DNA of 64,000 nt from Pontederia crassipes (GCA_030549335.1 CM060195.1:6231001-6295000), one strand, 5' to 3'. Shown: positions 34,055 to 48,160, numbered from the stretch's first letter. Notes: generated by a model from the sequence alone, not told the origin. Numbers and translations are program-made.

Positions 34055-36608
34055 AATTTTCCATTGTGGCAATAAGTTATGTCAAAAGAATTTACAGGAG
34101 ACTAGGGGTTACAATGTCATATTTTATAATCAATTGTCCAAAATTATCTAACTTTTATCATAGGAAGTGCACAGAGTTTATAACGATTGTAAGTTTCTCC
34201 ATGGCCACACAAAGTGCACAAAATATGCCAAATTATTCTCATATGATTTCTCCAAACATATATGGGCAACTTTCTAAGTAGATATATAAATTGGTTGAAT
34301 GAAGACATAGGAAGGTGGATATATAGTTGGAAACTTTCCTTGTGATATAACCATGTATAGTTACATCAATAGACGATCCTAGATGAAAGTACAAAAATAG
34401 GTCACACCTTGAGATGCTTGCGTGCAAAATTGCTGGGGACTCAGATTTACTTAATTAGTCTACATAAAAGCTGATCTGGTACATAAACAAACAACAATTA
34501 TCAACTGCGTATCAGGGAAAGATATTGCAAGCATCAAACAAATTCCACTTGACATCAAATGCATGATGCTGTCTGCAAAGCACAAGACAACATATATAGT
34601 TGCACTTTTATTAATTATGCAGAGTGGTTATTAAAATCCATCACAAATTAATTAATAATCTTTTTATGTGGTTAGTTTATGGTCCTTACTTTGAAGAATA
34701 GCTAAATATAAGACCCCAGATATCATTGAACGAATCAAATAATTGTAAGAATAATAAAAGGAAAGAAGAAGACAATAAGCTTAATCATTAAGAAAAAAAA
34801 GCAGGATTAATGTAATCAGCCAACATTAGGCGAGCGTGTTTTACATGTGCATTGACGCATCTCCACCTAGTTAAATTATTTACCAAGTAAACAAGATGAC
34901 TATAAGGATGAAACCTAGTGGATATGGTTGAATATCAAATCCATTTTATACGGTTGAGTTTGATTTCAGGAGCTATTTGGATATGGAATTGCTATTTGGC
35001 ATATGACTCCTTTGCTTTGTTTTTTTTTTCTTTCTTTTTTGTGGTAATGTAAAAGTAATCATCATTTTATCTAGCAAGGTTAGAAACTTTGAACTAATAA
35101 TTTGGGAGAATAAATAGCTATATAATATTATGAGGATATATATATTTTTTTGATTGAGACTCATTTCAGGACTATTAGTACTCCACTATTTCCATGATTA
35201 ATTCGATTTTCGAATGAAAGTGATATGAATAAACGCTATCCAAAGTGATGACTCCATAGTTGAATTTGGGTTACTAGCACACAGTGCATATAGATGTTGG
35301 CACAACATGTTATGTGGTCAAAAGTTATTTTGATTATTTTGGGGTCACGACCACGATTGGATTTGGGACACGCATTCGAATCTTACTATGATTAGGTCGA
35401 TTTCCCGAAACATAATGTTCACGGAAAAAAAAACAAATGAAGCATCAATCAAACTGCGATGAGACAGCCAAAGGGACATGCACCATAATAATCATACCCC
35501 ATAAAGGAACCGGCACATATGTACAGTGAACGCACCCAATTACCAAAAAACAAAAGTAAAGCATCTTTCGTGGTACTTGACCCTCCATGATTAATTATAC
35601 AAAAAAACAAGGTTTTTGTCGGCTACATTGTTAATTTTAATTTCAAATATATTGAGTAAGCTCATGACGTAAATTAAACTAGTAATATCATATGTTTAAC
35701 ATGAAAAAAAAATGTAAAGATGCAGGTAATCTTATTTGTCGCACTTCTCAACTATTTTGCATAGTTTTTGTTGTTTTGTACATAGAGCCCCTGTCCAAAG
35801 AAAATGATATTAAGCTTTAAAATAATATGGGAAAAGAAAGCAGATGCCGACTTGCATGGCAAATAATTGAGTTCCCTCAAGTACAACTACCGTTCAGACA
35901 TTGTGGCGTATCAACAGCTAATAGAATCATGATCTATAAATGATGCCCTATGTTGTTCAAATGCCACCTGAATTGGGGCTTCACACAGATGCTGATAAGA
36001 AGAGAATAACGAATTGACACTATTCACGAATAAAAATTCAACCACATCAAGTATATAATCATGATTTTTAGTTCTTTTTTTTTCACCGAGATTTACGTGT
36101 AGGGAAAAAGAAATGAGGGAAACAAAGAAAGCTGGGATTCTCATTCAAGTCTATTAGTGTCATCAAGAGATCCATTTACAGAATCAATGAAAATAGCCTT
36201 CCGCACGTTTAGAGGGACAATAATGTTAACTAAGGTTCTTGAAACAACACGAGTCATCCAGCCAAAATTTATGAATGGAATCACATGAGATGAGCACGAG
36301 GCATTCATTTCTATCGTAACTCCCGGGAACTTCAAAACAGATCATATGCCCATAACATTTACTTTCCATGCCCTCCTGTAACTGGATAATTGAACACTAT
36401 CAATGCCGGAAAGGTCCACTTAGACCTAACACAGGTATAGGGCATCAGAAAAGGGAAAATGGAAATCAATCACCAACCTTTCTTATTTCTTTGCAGTTGC
36501 CCACCCTCCCAATCACACTAGTATGGATTTTGATGTTTGTAGCACATGTATATGTTTCACACACATAATACTATAGCCAGAAAGTGGCATTAGATTAACT
36601 TCTGTAAT
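34055..36608. other. Intergenic region and 3' flank of the AP2-like gene
   Basis: No gene recognised. The part nearest 36609 should include the 3' UTR of the AP2-like gene, but I cannot fix a poly(A) site. Confidence 0.5.
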
Positions 36609-39600
36609 TTAGATGAAGCTGGCAGGTTGGAATGGATGTGATTTTGTTGTTGAAGCTGGTGGTGGCTGTGGACGGGAAGCTGCTACGCTGGTAGTTGAGA
36701 ATCCTGATGATGCTGCAGAGGAGAACAGCGGCAATGGAGTAGGGCCATGCATCTGCCATGGCCAGTTGGTGAAGGGTTGCAGACCCACCACAGGCCTCTT
36801 ATCTCTGGCTCTTTCCTACATCATGCAGATAGCAAATAAGCGCAAAGAAACTGACAACAGGAAGAACATGAACATCTGATGAACAACTAGCAACTGAAAT
36901 AGAATATTAATTTGTAAACAAATTAATGTTAAATGAGGTTTCAAAGGTCATAAACATTAATAGATAAAAACACAGTTTTCCGACATATCCTCTAAAACAG
37001 TGAGCTTTCGACGTAAAACAAATGGCAAAAGGACTGTACGAAAAGAAGTGAAATATCATGCCTAGGTAAATTTGTTTCTCCTTATGGGAGTAGCTCAGCT
37101 AGAACAAATTCTTAACATCTGCATGATTGTTCAGTGGGAAAGAAATACTACAAGTAACTAACAGAGGTTGTTACATAACAAAAGTTTTTCCATTGCATCA
37201 TAATGACACCTACTATGTGAAACCAAAAAGATGTAAAATGTCAATGCCTCATGTATTAATGACTAAAAAACAAAAGGACAACAAAAGAAGCGATCCAAAA
37301 CTTTTTTCCGCTATGCTTCCTAAACCAAAAGCACAATGGTCAACAATGTTTTAGACAAAAGAAGCTCCACAATTAGATGCAAAAAGAAATGGACAAAAAA
37401 AGGTATCAGTACCTCAACAGTTGTAGAGAAACCAGGATTACGAGAATTCCAATTATTGATTCCCTCAGGTTGTATAACCAAGCGATGCGGTATAGGTGCA
37501 TGTTGGAAAGGAGGGTTTTCGATCTGTGGGGGTATATATATCACAGACACCAAGCATCATTAACTTTGATACAGCAATTTGTTAAAAATACAGTTAGCAT
37601 TTGCACATAAATGAATAAAAGGCTCTTCTAAATATTCAACAGATAATGGTATTGGCGAAGCAGAAAAGAACGGAAACAACTGTTTCCTAAACTGAAAAGG
37701 AAGAGAATAAATTTGACTGGTAGCAAGTCACCTACCCTAGCTCTTTTAATATCAGAATCCCCAAATTGGAATTGGACACCCAAGAATCTGTCATCTCTCT
37801 TTGGACTGTGAACAATAGGCTGAGAAATTGACAAGTTCAGATCTACCCCATGACCTGGAGAGAAATAGAAAGAGTTGAGATGCAACCAGGATATCTTCCA
37901 AGTTCTGTATCCAATGATAATCTCATATATACAAGAAGCAATTGAGGAGCATACCTTGGACGTCAGTCTCACCAAGTAGCTCTCCCTCATAGGAACTTGG
38001 GTCAAAGTTTGTGACAGCCTCCCTCCCGTTACACTTTATAGCTGCCTTGTCGTAAGCTCTGTTGTGGATACGCAACAAAAGAACAAAACAAACATTGGTA
38101 CTGGCGCAAAGTAAAATTAAGAGTAAAACTATTGAAATAAAGAGTTGAAAACAATGACAATCCATGCTTAGTAGGACCTTGCTGCTTCCATTTCGGTGTC
38201 GAATAGCCCAAGATATATGTACCTGCACACCCAAGCATCGTGTTCTCATCGGTAAAGAGTGGGTTTGCACGACCTTGATTATTTGTCAAAGAATTGGACA
38301 TTTTTACATCTAACAGGTGACCTATTATTTTCTCTAACCAACAAATTATTGTGATTTACCCACGAAGAGGTACGGATCGAAACTAAAACAAACTAAGTAA
38401 AAACTATTATTAATAGGAAGATACATATCAGAAGGGCGTTCTTACTTTTTGCCTAGGAACTGACCCATGCGAGCTTCCCATCGACCACACTTGTGGAGGG
38501 TCACTCCTCTGTACTTTGAGCTACCCCTTGAAAATCCATTACTCTGGCGACGAAGTATGTGCAAGAATTCTTCCTTCGATAAATCCCTCATCTAACAGGT
38601 CAGGAAGGTGCTGATAAATTCAGACTACGAAGTCCAGTGACCGATGAAGCAATCTTAGGATCATTCGTTCATTTACCTGTTTCATGTCTTCCTCGTAGTC
38701 TCTTAGATTGAAATTAATGTCAGCATCCATGCCCCGGAACTTAATTGCTGCTCGATCATATGCCCTGCAAATAGAAACATATTTCAATCATCCTCTATTC
38801 CAGATTAGGTCGAACACAGTAAAACTACTAACACAAAAGGAAGATCATTCCGACCTTGCGGCAGCATGAGCAGTGTCGAAGCCGCCTACAAACGTGAAGA
38901 CCAACAAAAAAAGATAAAAGTTAGATAATTTTTGCATCGCCATAATAGAGATACTAAATTTTCTCAGCAACAATTACCTACCGAGATAGACTTGCTTCCC
39001 GCAATCCCTGTCAAAATCGAACTTTTTCCAATCAATCGGTGCATTATAGTGAAAATCTAAAGAAAGAATCCAAAGGAATTAGATTCAGACCATATGTGTG
39101 ATTCCCACCGCCCTGTCCTCCGGTAGAAAGTGACGCCGCGGTACTGCGAGCTCCGAGACCGAGGCCCTCTCCTACTCTTCTTAACCTGCTGCTGTGGCAG
39201 TGGTGGCGGCTGCTGCTGTAAAACCCTGATATCAGCCGGCATATCACCGTGGCGGAAATTAATATCCACCCACTGCGGTCTCGACGCCAATGACGAGGAA
39301 GCCGCCCCCAGCTTCACACCATCGTGGGTGATCGGGGCGGCTGGAAATAGCTGCCTGGTGACGAAACCGGAATCTCCCGGCAATTCATTACCGTCGTTCT
39401 CCACCTCTTCGTCCGAATCGTTCTCCCCTTCGCCGAAGGCCGGGCTCTTCAGGATACCAAACTCGAAGGCCGTCACAACGGCGGCCGGGCGGGTAGAGCA
39501 CGAGTCCTCGTCGCCCGCCGCTATGCCAGAAGCCTCGGCGTTGAGTACGGACGATGAGGTGCCGGAGTCCATCTGCCCGCCGTCGGATCCCTCAGACATG

Positions 39601-39665
39601 GGCCTTTCGTCCAGGGTCGCCGCCGGCAAGCCGGACGATGCCATGTTTAGATCGAAAGACATCAT
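36609..39665 (-). CDS. AP2-like transcription factor, TOE1/RAP2.7 group, miR172-regulated
   Basis: Ten exons: 39091-39665, 38982-39007, 38855-38885, 38677-38764, 38446-38591, 38178-38222, 37955-38058, 37736-37854, 37413-37523, 36609-36815. All joins are GT-AG and in phase, giving 483 residues. It shows an N-terminal FDLN, an acidic Ser-rich region with [10 protein letters not shown] and VTRQLFP, and a nuclear signal [10 protein letters not shown] (162-171). AP2 domain 1 is at about 174-231 ([45 protein letters not shown], in pieces). AP2 domain 2 is at about 265-325 ([17 protein letters not shown]). An EAR-like DLNLSIS lies at 343-349 and SAASSGFS at 448-455 over the miR172 site. The tiny exons 2 and 3 are typical of the family. 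Members bind DNA and repress flowering or control organ and endosperm development. The start is the first of two adjacent Mets. Orthology within the group (TOE1, RAP2.7, rice RSR1) is inference. Confidence 0.93.
36698..36718 (-). promoter_or_regulatory. miR172 target site in the last coding exon
   Basis: On the minus strand the 21-nt site contains TGCAGCATCATCAGGATTCT. It pairs with miR172 almost completely, with one G:U pair and a mismatch at the miRNA 3' end, the usual AP2-family site. It encodes AASSGF. miR172 acts through translational block and cleavage. Confidence 0.93.
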
Positions 39666-40251
39666 TTCCTTCAACAAATAGTTATCCACACAAGCACACA
39701 CAAACAAAAAACACTCTTTCGATCCGATTTGCTTCCTTTCTACCTCTACTAGATCTCAAACAACTTCTTGCAGGGTTTGAGGTACTTTTCGACTCCGAGC
39801 TATTTGAGAAAGAAAAACCAAAGCAAGTAGAGGTACAAGCAGGACAAGGCCGAGTCGTTCTTACGGAACATTTGGATTCCTCAGACCCCGGCGGCGTCGA
39901 TCAAAACTGCGATCTGATACGCTCCAAAGCATCTAAAAGAATCCACTACGATCGCCGGGAAACTAAGTTGATTATCCTCCCGATAGACCGCAGCCAGAAT
40001 CCAACTCGACGGCGTGTTATCCAACACAAGATCGACGACAGACAGAAGCAGGAGGGGAGAAAAAAACGAGAGACACGTGAGTGGAAAATTCCAGTGATCC
40101 AAAAGGCAGAACCCTGTCGGAGAGACAACCGGAAGATGGGACCGAGATGGAAGTACCGGCGGCGGCCGGCGACGGCGACGGCGTCGGTGGCGGCAGATGA
40201 AGCAGAGATGGGACGTGAAGAGGGCACGGGAATCAGAGGCCTTTCTTTCCC
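39666..40251 (-). other. Probable 5' leader of the AP2-like gene, with two short uORFs
   Basis: This lies between the TATA-like element and the start codon. It is GC-rich and pyrimidine-rich in its distal half. Reading on the minus strand, ATGs near 39930 and 39870 open short frames that end before the main start. A leader intron cannot be excluded. Confidence 0.5.
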
Positions 40252-40266
40252 ATAAATATATATAGC
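40252..40266 (-). promoter_or_regulatory. TATA box of the AP2-like gene
   Basis: Minus-strand CTATATATATTTATGGG lies about 590 bp upstream of the start codon at the edge of the GC-rich leader. It is the only strong TATA motif near the 5' end. Confidence 0.55.
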
Positions 40267-40816
40267 AGTAAACGGGAGAGTGGAAATGGGAATACGCTTT
40301 GCGGCTACCGGCAAACGCCGGTCTTCCGGTTCCATTTTTTTATTAATTTAATAGTTTTCTCATCGCTAATCCAAAAGCCAAGCGATGTGAGAAAAAGGAG
40401 GGGGCTTTCGTTTTCCGATTAATCTCGATCGTGGGTGGGCGATCGGATGGTCGGGAGCGCGCGACGCCTTGGAGCTTATTATTATAGTGTCAAGTTGGGC
40501 TTGGTGGGAGCGTAGGGTTGGGAGCCGTACACGTCAAAGAGATGAGCTCAACATGTTAGTTTTTTGTTCTTTTAAAACCTTTTTTTTAATAATGTTGAAT
40601 AATATATAGTTTCATGTGTCATTTGAGTGATCTTTTCTTAGCAATAACAAGGCATCTGAGGTTTGTTAATTTAATGATTAGTGCATTCAATCAGCAGCTT
40701 TGCGTGTGCTGTGGCTTTTGAGCAACCTTTTGTTTTCCTTAGATTAATTAATCATGAATCTATTGGCTAGTTTAAGATAAAGTTTGATAGTTTAAAGATG
40801 AACATATTACTTAAAC

Positions 40817-40875
<59 letters not shown>

Positions 40876-43740
40876 ACAATTAGATGCAATGCATCATGTC
40901 TGAGAAAAGTGAGCACTAGCCATGATTTGTTTATTGACCATTGGGGGATTGATGATAGAGCTGTTAACCATTAAATAAATATTGGCTGATGGAAGATGAT
41001 AATATAAACAAGTGCTTGTTATAGTGCATTATGAAAGAACACCTTAATTAGAACAGTACTGTGATTATTTATTTTCTCTAGTGGCAAAAGGTATCTTTGG
41101 CCTTCTCAACATGCATAAATGAGGTGTAAAGGGTCTCCATATGGTTAGTGATAGTTATCGAGGTATAATATTGAAATAAAACTTTTGCGTAATGCTTCAA
41201 ACTCTCTAGATCTCTATTATTAGGATATATAATTAGTGACCCCCTCCCCTAGACAAATGATTTATTTATGACAATATGCATTTGGCTATACCTTGTTTAC
41301 TACTTTCTTTGCCTTTATCATTTATGTCACTTCACTCAGGTGGGTTAGGATAGTGGGATTACGACCATTTAGTAAAAGATGCATCGGATGCATTATATTG
41401 CCAACTTACATTGCTTAACTAATTAAGTTTAGTTGGCACAATAATGGGATTTGATTTTTAGAAAATTATTTCTTTAGAATTTAGCGTTTGTTCGAACATC
41501 AAATTAATTAAGTAGTAATAGTCTTAGACATCGATAAATTTAAATAGAAAAAATTATGTGGAGCCATAAAATCATCATTAAAAAATAATTACTTATTAAA
41601 TTGTCGAGCATTTTTTTCTTTAGTAGGTATGATTCACGTTATTAATTTATAACATAAAAAATTACTATGAATATATTTCTTTACGACAATGGCCTTAATC
41701 AAATGCATTGACATAATTCACAAAATATCATTCTTTATAATGTATTCATAAATCAATTTACCATACTAGTAATCAAATTAACAAGAATAGTAAAGATATT
41801 TTTAATTCTAATATTTAAATACAATGACATTGTATGAATATTAGAAAGTTATTTTATATCACAACATTTAATAGTCAGATAGCAAGGGTGGACTCGCATA
41901 TCATCAGGTAATATATATTTCTATATTAATTTTAAAATTAAAATTTAATCGGATTTCTTAAAGTACTCGTATTATGTCAATAAAAGTATACATAACAACT
42001 TGCTAAGTACTAGCTACAACAAATGAGTTTAATTTCTCTTTAACTTGACCTTCTCTAACATTTTGGTCCGGGGTTTGTCTTTAAATACAATAAGATGCTA
42101 TAAGTGATAATTAACAAGGATTCTTGAGTTGTAATAATCATTACATTTAGTACAGAATATCTTGAACTACCACAAAGACTAAACCCGTTCTGGGCAGCAA
42201 ACTCAAGAAGATGAAGGAAGAAAGTGAGATGAACAAGGTGCATGGTAAAAGAGCCTTATATCCTGACAGCAAAAAGAGGGTTTTACCCACCCTCTTTTTT
42301 GTGGCAAAGACAGGGTTTGCAACTTGACTCTGATCATCTTAATTAACATAACTACTACACGCCAAGAAAAAATCATAAAAAAAGATGGTACCTTTCTGAT
42401 CTTTTTTTCCCCTTGGATCCTCTATTTATTATCTCTTGTCTCTAAAGGCCACTTGAACAACTTGTTTGAAGGTTGGATCATGAATGTGTGACAATATTTT
42501 CATAACCGGGTTGATGATGGGAATGGATTATCAATTAAATTGCAGCTTGATCTAATTCAATCAGATTCAACCAAATTTTATTAAAAATAATATTATTTTT
42601 AATGAACTTAAAAATATAACATAATATTAGTAACTTACTGATAATGGAATATAAATATAAATATATTTTCTTATTCTATTTTAACGTATTAATGTTGATA
42701 AGAAAATGACTTCCAACATGTTGATATTGATTGATTATTACTACATTTAAATATATTGACAATATGTCAATTTATGTTTATCATAAATCATTCCCATTTC
42801 TTCTTGTTTTTATTTATAATTTCTTCTTTTAACGTTATTTCCAATTCTTGCTCCCTCTTAGTTAAGTTTGCATGTTATTTTTTTAATCCTACTTTCATCT
42901 TCATTTTAATTTTATTTCCCTTTTCTCTTTCTATTTTCAATGGTATTTAGATTTTTTGTAGTTTTAAAAGTGAGTCAGGCTTTCACCTAGTCCGCCAGTT
43001 CATCAGTTTTCATCAATTAGACTGATTTTTTTTATTCCAACCTATACCTAAGTCTAATACCCGATCGAATGAGGTTTAGAATTGAGCCGGTACATTCAAC
43101 TCATTTTTTTATATCCAAAATTATTAGCACTCAACTAATTTAATATCATATGAAAGCGATATGAATAAATTGGAACTAAAATCGAATGTAGAATTATTAG
43201 TGCTCAACGTCCGACAATTCACTTTAATAACATTGATGGATATATAGTTGTGAACACTCAGTCTCGCACACCATGAATTCATGTTCCACTAATACAAAGC
43301 AATTGGGTCCCAACTTGTAAATTTCCCCTTGAGCAAGTGACTTCTTAATGCTGCAAACAGTGGATCATGTACAGAGAGAGAGAGAGATCAGATCAGTCAT
43401 TTCCATGTACTTTTGTTGCTAAATATATATATGCATATCCAAATCCTAATGAAAGATCGATGGCAATTCAGAAAGTAAGTACAACCTCAAATTGGAGTCT
43501 CCAACAACAAAAAGGAAAAAAACACAACCCAAATAAGGCAAGCAAAAATTACAAAAGAAGAAGAAGAAAAAAAAACTACAATCAATCAATCAATCAGTCA
43601 CTCAGTCAATTCAGAACCCCACGATCCAAATCGCCGGATAAAAATCATAAAATCCCCGCCGTTGCTGTCAACACGAAGCTGCAGTGGACGGTGACGTGTG
43701 ATAAAGGGCGGGAAAAAAAATTATACTAATAAAGGAAACG
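40267..43740. other. Gene-poor spacer upstream of the AP2-like gene
   Basis: AT-rich, without a recognisable gene. It contains a (TTA)n microsatellite (40817-40874). The first ~250 bases, up to about 40520, are moderately GC-rich and may be promoter. Confidence 0.5.
40817..40874 (+). repeat. (TTA)n microsatellite
   Basis: About 19 uninterrupted TTA/ATT units. Confidence 0.95.
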
Positions 43741-44110
43741 GACAAAGGAACGTGACCCTGCGCTTCGCCCCCAGCCCCACCAATGGGAGGGCCCCGCCAA
43801 TTTCGCGGACAGGTCAGGTCCCCACGTCCCTCCCAATTTCCCCTTCGCTCCTCTTATTTTTACCCGCTTTTTTTTTCTTCTTTAGGGTGTCTTTTTTTCC
43901 CATTTATGACAAAAAGGACGCCCGCATTTTTTCACGTTTGTCGACCGGCTCGAGCCGGTCGCTCGAAGAAGTGGGATGCGTCCGAGACAAGACAAGGGAC
44001 CGCTTGCTTGCGGACCAATCAAAAGTCGACACGAAGTAGCCGGTCGAATTTGCAATGTGGGTTTTTTTCCAGTTCCTGGGCCCCTCCTAAAGTTGTGGAC
44101 ACGGCTCGTT
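43741..44110. other. GC-rich island in spacer with a 20-bp perfect palindrome
   Basis: The block is clearly more GC-rich than the surrounding spacer and contains the perfect palindrome CGACCGGCTCGAGCCGGTCG at 43942-43961. Overlapping frames on both strands show no domain. It could be a promoter of an unrecognised transcript or a transposon fragment. Confidence 0.4.
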
Positions 44111-46694
44111 GTTACTTTGTTACCGTCACCCTCCACTATTCAATCGTAATAATTTAATAATAATAATATAGTTTTAAAAAATCTTAATTTTAAAATATCG
44201 ATATTTTTATCATTTTTCATCACTAAGAATCGACGCAGAAAAGCTTTTAAAAAATAATATAACTCATTTGAGTAATATATATATATATATATATTTCAAA
44301 GTCGAAGCTCTATTGAGCACCGTCAAAGATTGACTCGGGGTCTGGAACGTCCTCGTCGGAAGTTCGATTCTCGAAAAATTTTGTCATAATTTGATCACGT
44401 GGGATTAATTTCATTTTTATGTTTTTTTTCTTTTGTAAAATTATAAATACCGCCATTTAACGTAAACTAGGCAACAAAGTATGCGTACACATATACGGTT
44501 CGGTTCCGGTGGATGCACTTCTCAATACGACGAAGTCACACATCACGTTGGGCGGCTCGCTTTTTTTTGTTTTCCTTCTATTTCGATCTCATTTTAATGG
44601 CTTGCTTTTGGAATACTATTCATCACGCAACAAACGAAATGACATCCACATCTAACTTCTTCGGACGTCTGGAAACGAAATCGTATTTCATATAAGTTTT
44701 CGGTGCATACTTCGTGAAATTAGTTGGGATTGTATTTGATTTGAGTGAAATTTTATAATGAAAAATAAGGTGATTAATATGATATGAAAATATAAATGTG
44801 ATAAATAAATTTTTTATCAATTTTAAATTAAAAATAATTATTATAATTATAAAGTATAATTTTTTATTAATTAAAATAAATTTATAAAATAAAAAATTTT
44901 ATGGGAAATTTTTGTTAAAAACATATTTTTAAATGAATTTATATTTAATGAAATATTAAATTCCTAATGAAATAATAAGTAATAAATAATATTATATTAA
45001 TTTTTTATTAAAATTATCTTATGTTTGTTAAATAATTTATTTTATGAAAGATATGGTGTGAGAGAAAAAAAAAATAAAAAGAAAATGAATTTAGAAAAAG
45101 GAAAACGTGACAAACCCAAAAGAAAAAAAAGAGACCTCGGTTCCACCGATTGATTTTCGCTCCGGAATTTGATTTCAAACGAGTGTTTGATGGAATCGGA
45201 CGGGAGAAGAGTGCGGTCTCGATTCCGCAAACAAACACCCCCTTGAAGTTAATGAACCATTCAAAATGAAAATCTAATGTGCGTGGAGTTCGACCAAGGG
45301 ATCTATATAGCAAATTATCTATGAAAGATCGATGAATAACTATTAGGTTAAGATTTAAGATTTAAAAAAAAAGGGTTTTCTATTTGTTACGGTTGCATTT
45401 GGCAATTGGACTTTGGCTAAAATCGTAATCTGATTTAGATCGATTTCATTAAATGACATGATGTTTGATAGAATTACGTTAAAAATTCAAGGTGAAAACT
45501 TGGGGGTCATGCGACCTAATTTTTACCCTTCGACTCCATCTTTTTTTTACTATGGTTGGATTTTACTTTTTTTTTTAATTTTTTTTACGTGACAACTTAT
45601 TTATTTATTTCTTTATTTTATCTATCCTACATTTTTCTCACAAAATAATTTATTTATTCAATATAAACTATTTGTTATAAGAGAATTAATATAATTATTA
45701 CTTATCATTCATTAAAAATTTACTATTTTGTTAAATAAATTTTATTTAAAAATACAATTTATAATATTTAAGTAATATATTTTAACATTTTTTATAGAAA
45801 TCTAATATTTACTATTTTTATTAATCAATAAAATTATATTTTATATTTATGATACCTATTTGTTATTCAAACATTTACTAAAATTATATCATATACACTT
45901 TTTTCATATCGCATTAACTTTTTTATATTACATCAATTTTTTAATTTGTCGTCATTATGTTCAACTTCATCTAAACATACTCCAAATTAATTTGTCAATT
46001 CAATTATTCATGTAAAATTTAGAAGAACTACGATTCACCAATACAAACGCCACCGAAAAGTACTATAGAATGAGAGAAAAAGAAATGAAAAGGATAAACT
46101 ATTTTGAAATAAAATAAAAATAAAAGTTAAGTATCCACCACCATATGATTGTAGAACAACAAAAATAATGTCAAACATGTAGCTTTTCTTTCAGAATGGA
46201 GAAAGAAAAAAGGAAGTCCCTTATCCTCCAAAAATTCAATTTTGAGAGGGATTAACTGTGCTGTGGGAAAGAAAAGGAAACATCCTGGCATGCAGTTGAC
46301 TAGGAAAGGGAACCCCCCATGGATTGGCAAGCAAGAGAACCCCATGGCCGTGGATTCGAACAGCTGAGTTAGTTACTTGGAAGGCTCCCTCCCTCCCTGT
46401 TAGTTGAGTGGTTGGCCATGATAGATATATGGTAATGAAAGTAAAAGTCTCAACAAATTATATGATATGATATGAAGGATAACTAAACAAAATAAACAAA
46501 TAAATAGTTGAAGTGAAGTGTATTTGGACCAATAATTAATGCATCCTTAACGTTTACTTGGTTGTCGCCAAACGCACAATGGGAACACCAGAGAGAGGAT
46601 ATATATATATTGGAGTCCATGGAAGGAACCCACAACCTCTTGTTCAACCCTAAGCAAAGCCACTGTGATTAATTCTTTGGGATTTTTCTTTTGG

Positions 46695-46782
<88 letters not shown>
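46695..46782 (+). repeat. (ATT)n microsatellite
   Basis: About 29 uninterrupted ATT/TTA units. The poly-isoleucine frame across it is an artefact. Confidence 0.95.
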
Positions 46783-46783
<1 letters not shown>

Positions 46784-47864
46784 ATCCCTAGCTGAATACG
46801 GGGACAGGCAGATGGGGGCGTGTCTACGTTTTTTTCAGATTGCATCTTGTAGCAAGAATAAACTACAAAATGAAATAATAATTCAAAAACTTAATCGCCT
46901 AATAGAAAATCTAACTAATGGGGAGAAATAACTAATTGTACTTGACTGATCCGACTACTTCGTATGATTCATTAGGATACACTCATGATCATAGTAATTA
47001 ATTAACTCAGGACTCCATTGGCTTAGCTGATTCAAATTGATTTTTTTTTCAAAAAAATAGTTACATGTTTGAATAAATTTACTTATAATAATATTAATTA
47101 ATTATTTATGATATAATTATCTTATTTTTTTTTAAAAAAGTAATCATCTAAATAAATTTGATATCTTTTTATCAATCATAAATAATTTTATTAATTAATT
47201 AATAAGTAACTTATATGCCTATAAGCGTAGTGAAATGGAACAATTTATATCTACAAAAGAAAATCCCGGCAAACTCAGATATATAAGAGCTCGTTGGTCA
47301 ATAATAATATTTTTTTATTTACTATGAAAATGAGTTTACAAATTGACTAGCTAACATATTCAAAAGTAAACAACTTCTCGTTTTCCTCACAAATGCAAAA
47401 CCAAAATAAAGAGACAAAGGATGAAACCCTTGGTCAAGAGATATTTTTGTCCGAATGAATCAACTGCAAAATTAAATAAAACGAGGAGACCAAGTGCCAC
47501 ATAAATGTGTGGGGGTTTGTACTTGATTTGATGTCACACGCAGCATCTTCATATTGCCCTGGGAAATTCCACAATGTGCCCGGTATCAGAGCCCGTATCA
47601 ATCAACTGATTGATGATGATGATGATGCTAATTAATTGATCCCACCAAACTAATGATGCTATTAACATCAAATGCTCATTCCAATTTTGGACATATCGGA
47701 GCATATCTAGAGCGAATCTTTCACCCTAATAATTTTCATTAGTCATGACTCGTGAAAGGGACGACTGCGAGAGAAGGAAGGGACCCCACTCGCTCGGCCT
47801 ACAAAATTTTATTGGACTGGTAGCTTCCACTAAATCCAGCAAAACCTAGGAGGAGAGGAGAGCT

Positions 47865-47866
<2 letters not shown>

Positions 47867-47933
<67 letters not shown>
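47867..47933 (+). repeat. (TA)n microsatellite
   Basis: About 33 uninterrupted TA units. Confidence 0.95.
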
Positions 47934-47936
<3 letters not shown>

Positions 47937-48085
47937 TTGCTTCCTCCGTGCTCTACGATAATAACACCCCCTTGTGCGCTCGTAAGGCCAAGACGAATAA
48001 ATCACATGATGGTGGAGCCGACCACATTATAAGGACCAGAAAGGCTAAAAAAAATTCAGCATGAGTGGGTGCGTCGTCGTCGTTT

Positions 48086-48091
<6 letters not shown>

Positions 48092-48158
<67 letters not shown>
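48092..48158 (+). repeat. (TC)n microsatellite
   Basis: About 33 uninterrupted TC units, 160 bp from the (TA)n run at 47867-47933. Confidence 0.95.

Positions 48159-48160
<2 letters not shown>

Noticed and set aside
35340-35435. Possible SINE with box B-like CATTCGAATC and an A-rich end
   Set aside because: Only one weak promoter-like motif and no duplication were found.
39130-40255. Plus-strand frames of 183 and 233 codons across AP2-like exon 1 and its leader
   Set aside because: They are antisense shadows of the GC-rich coding exon and leader.
42271-42300. Short hairpin AAAGAGGGTTTTACCCACCCTCTTT as a possible small-RNA precursor
   Set aside because: The stem is only about 10 bp, too short for a plant miRNA precursor, and no known miRNA sequence is present.
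44320-44400. Possible tRNA-derived SINE (box B-like GTTCGATTCTC)
   Set aside because: No convincing box A at the right spacing, no poly(A) end and no target duplication.
46665-46931. 88-codon frame with a long poly-isoleucine stretch
   Set aside because: The stretch is the translated (ATT)n microsatellite.
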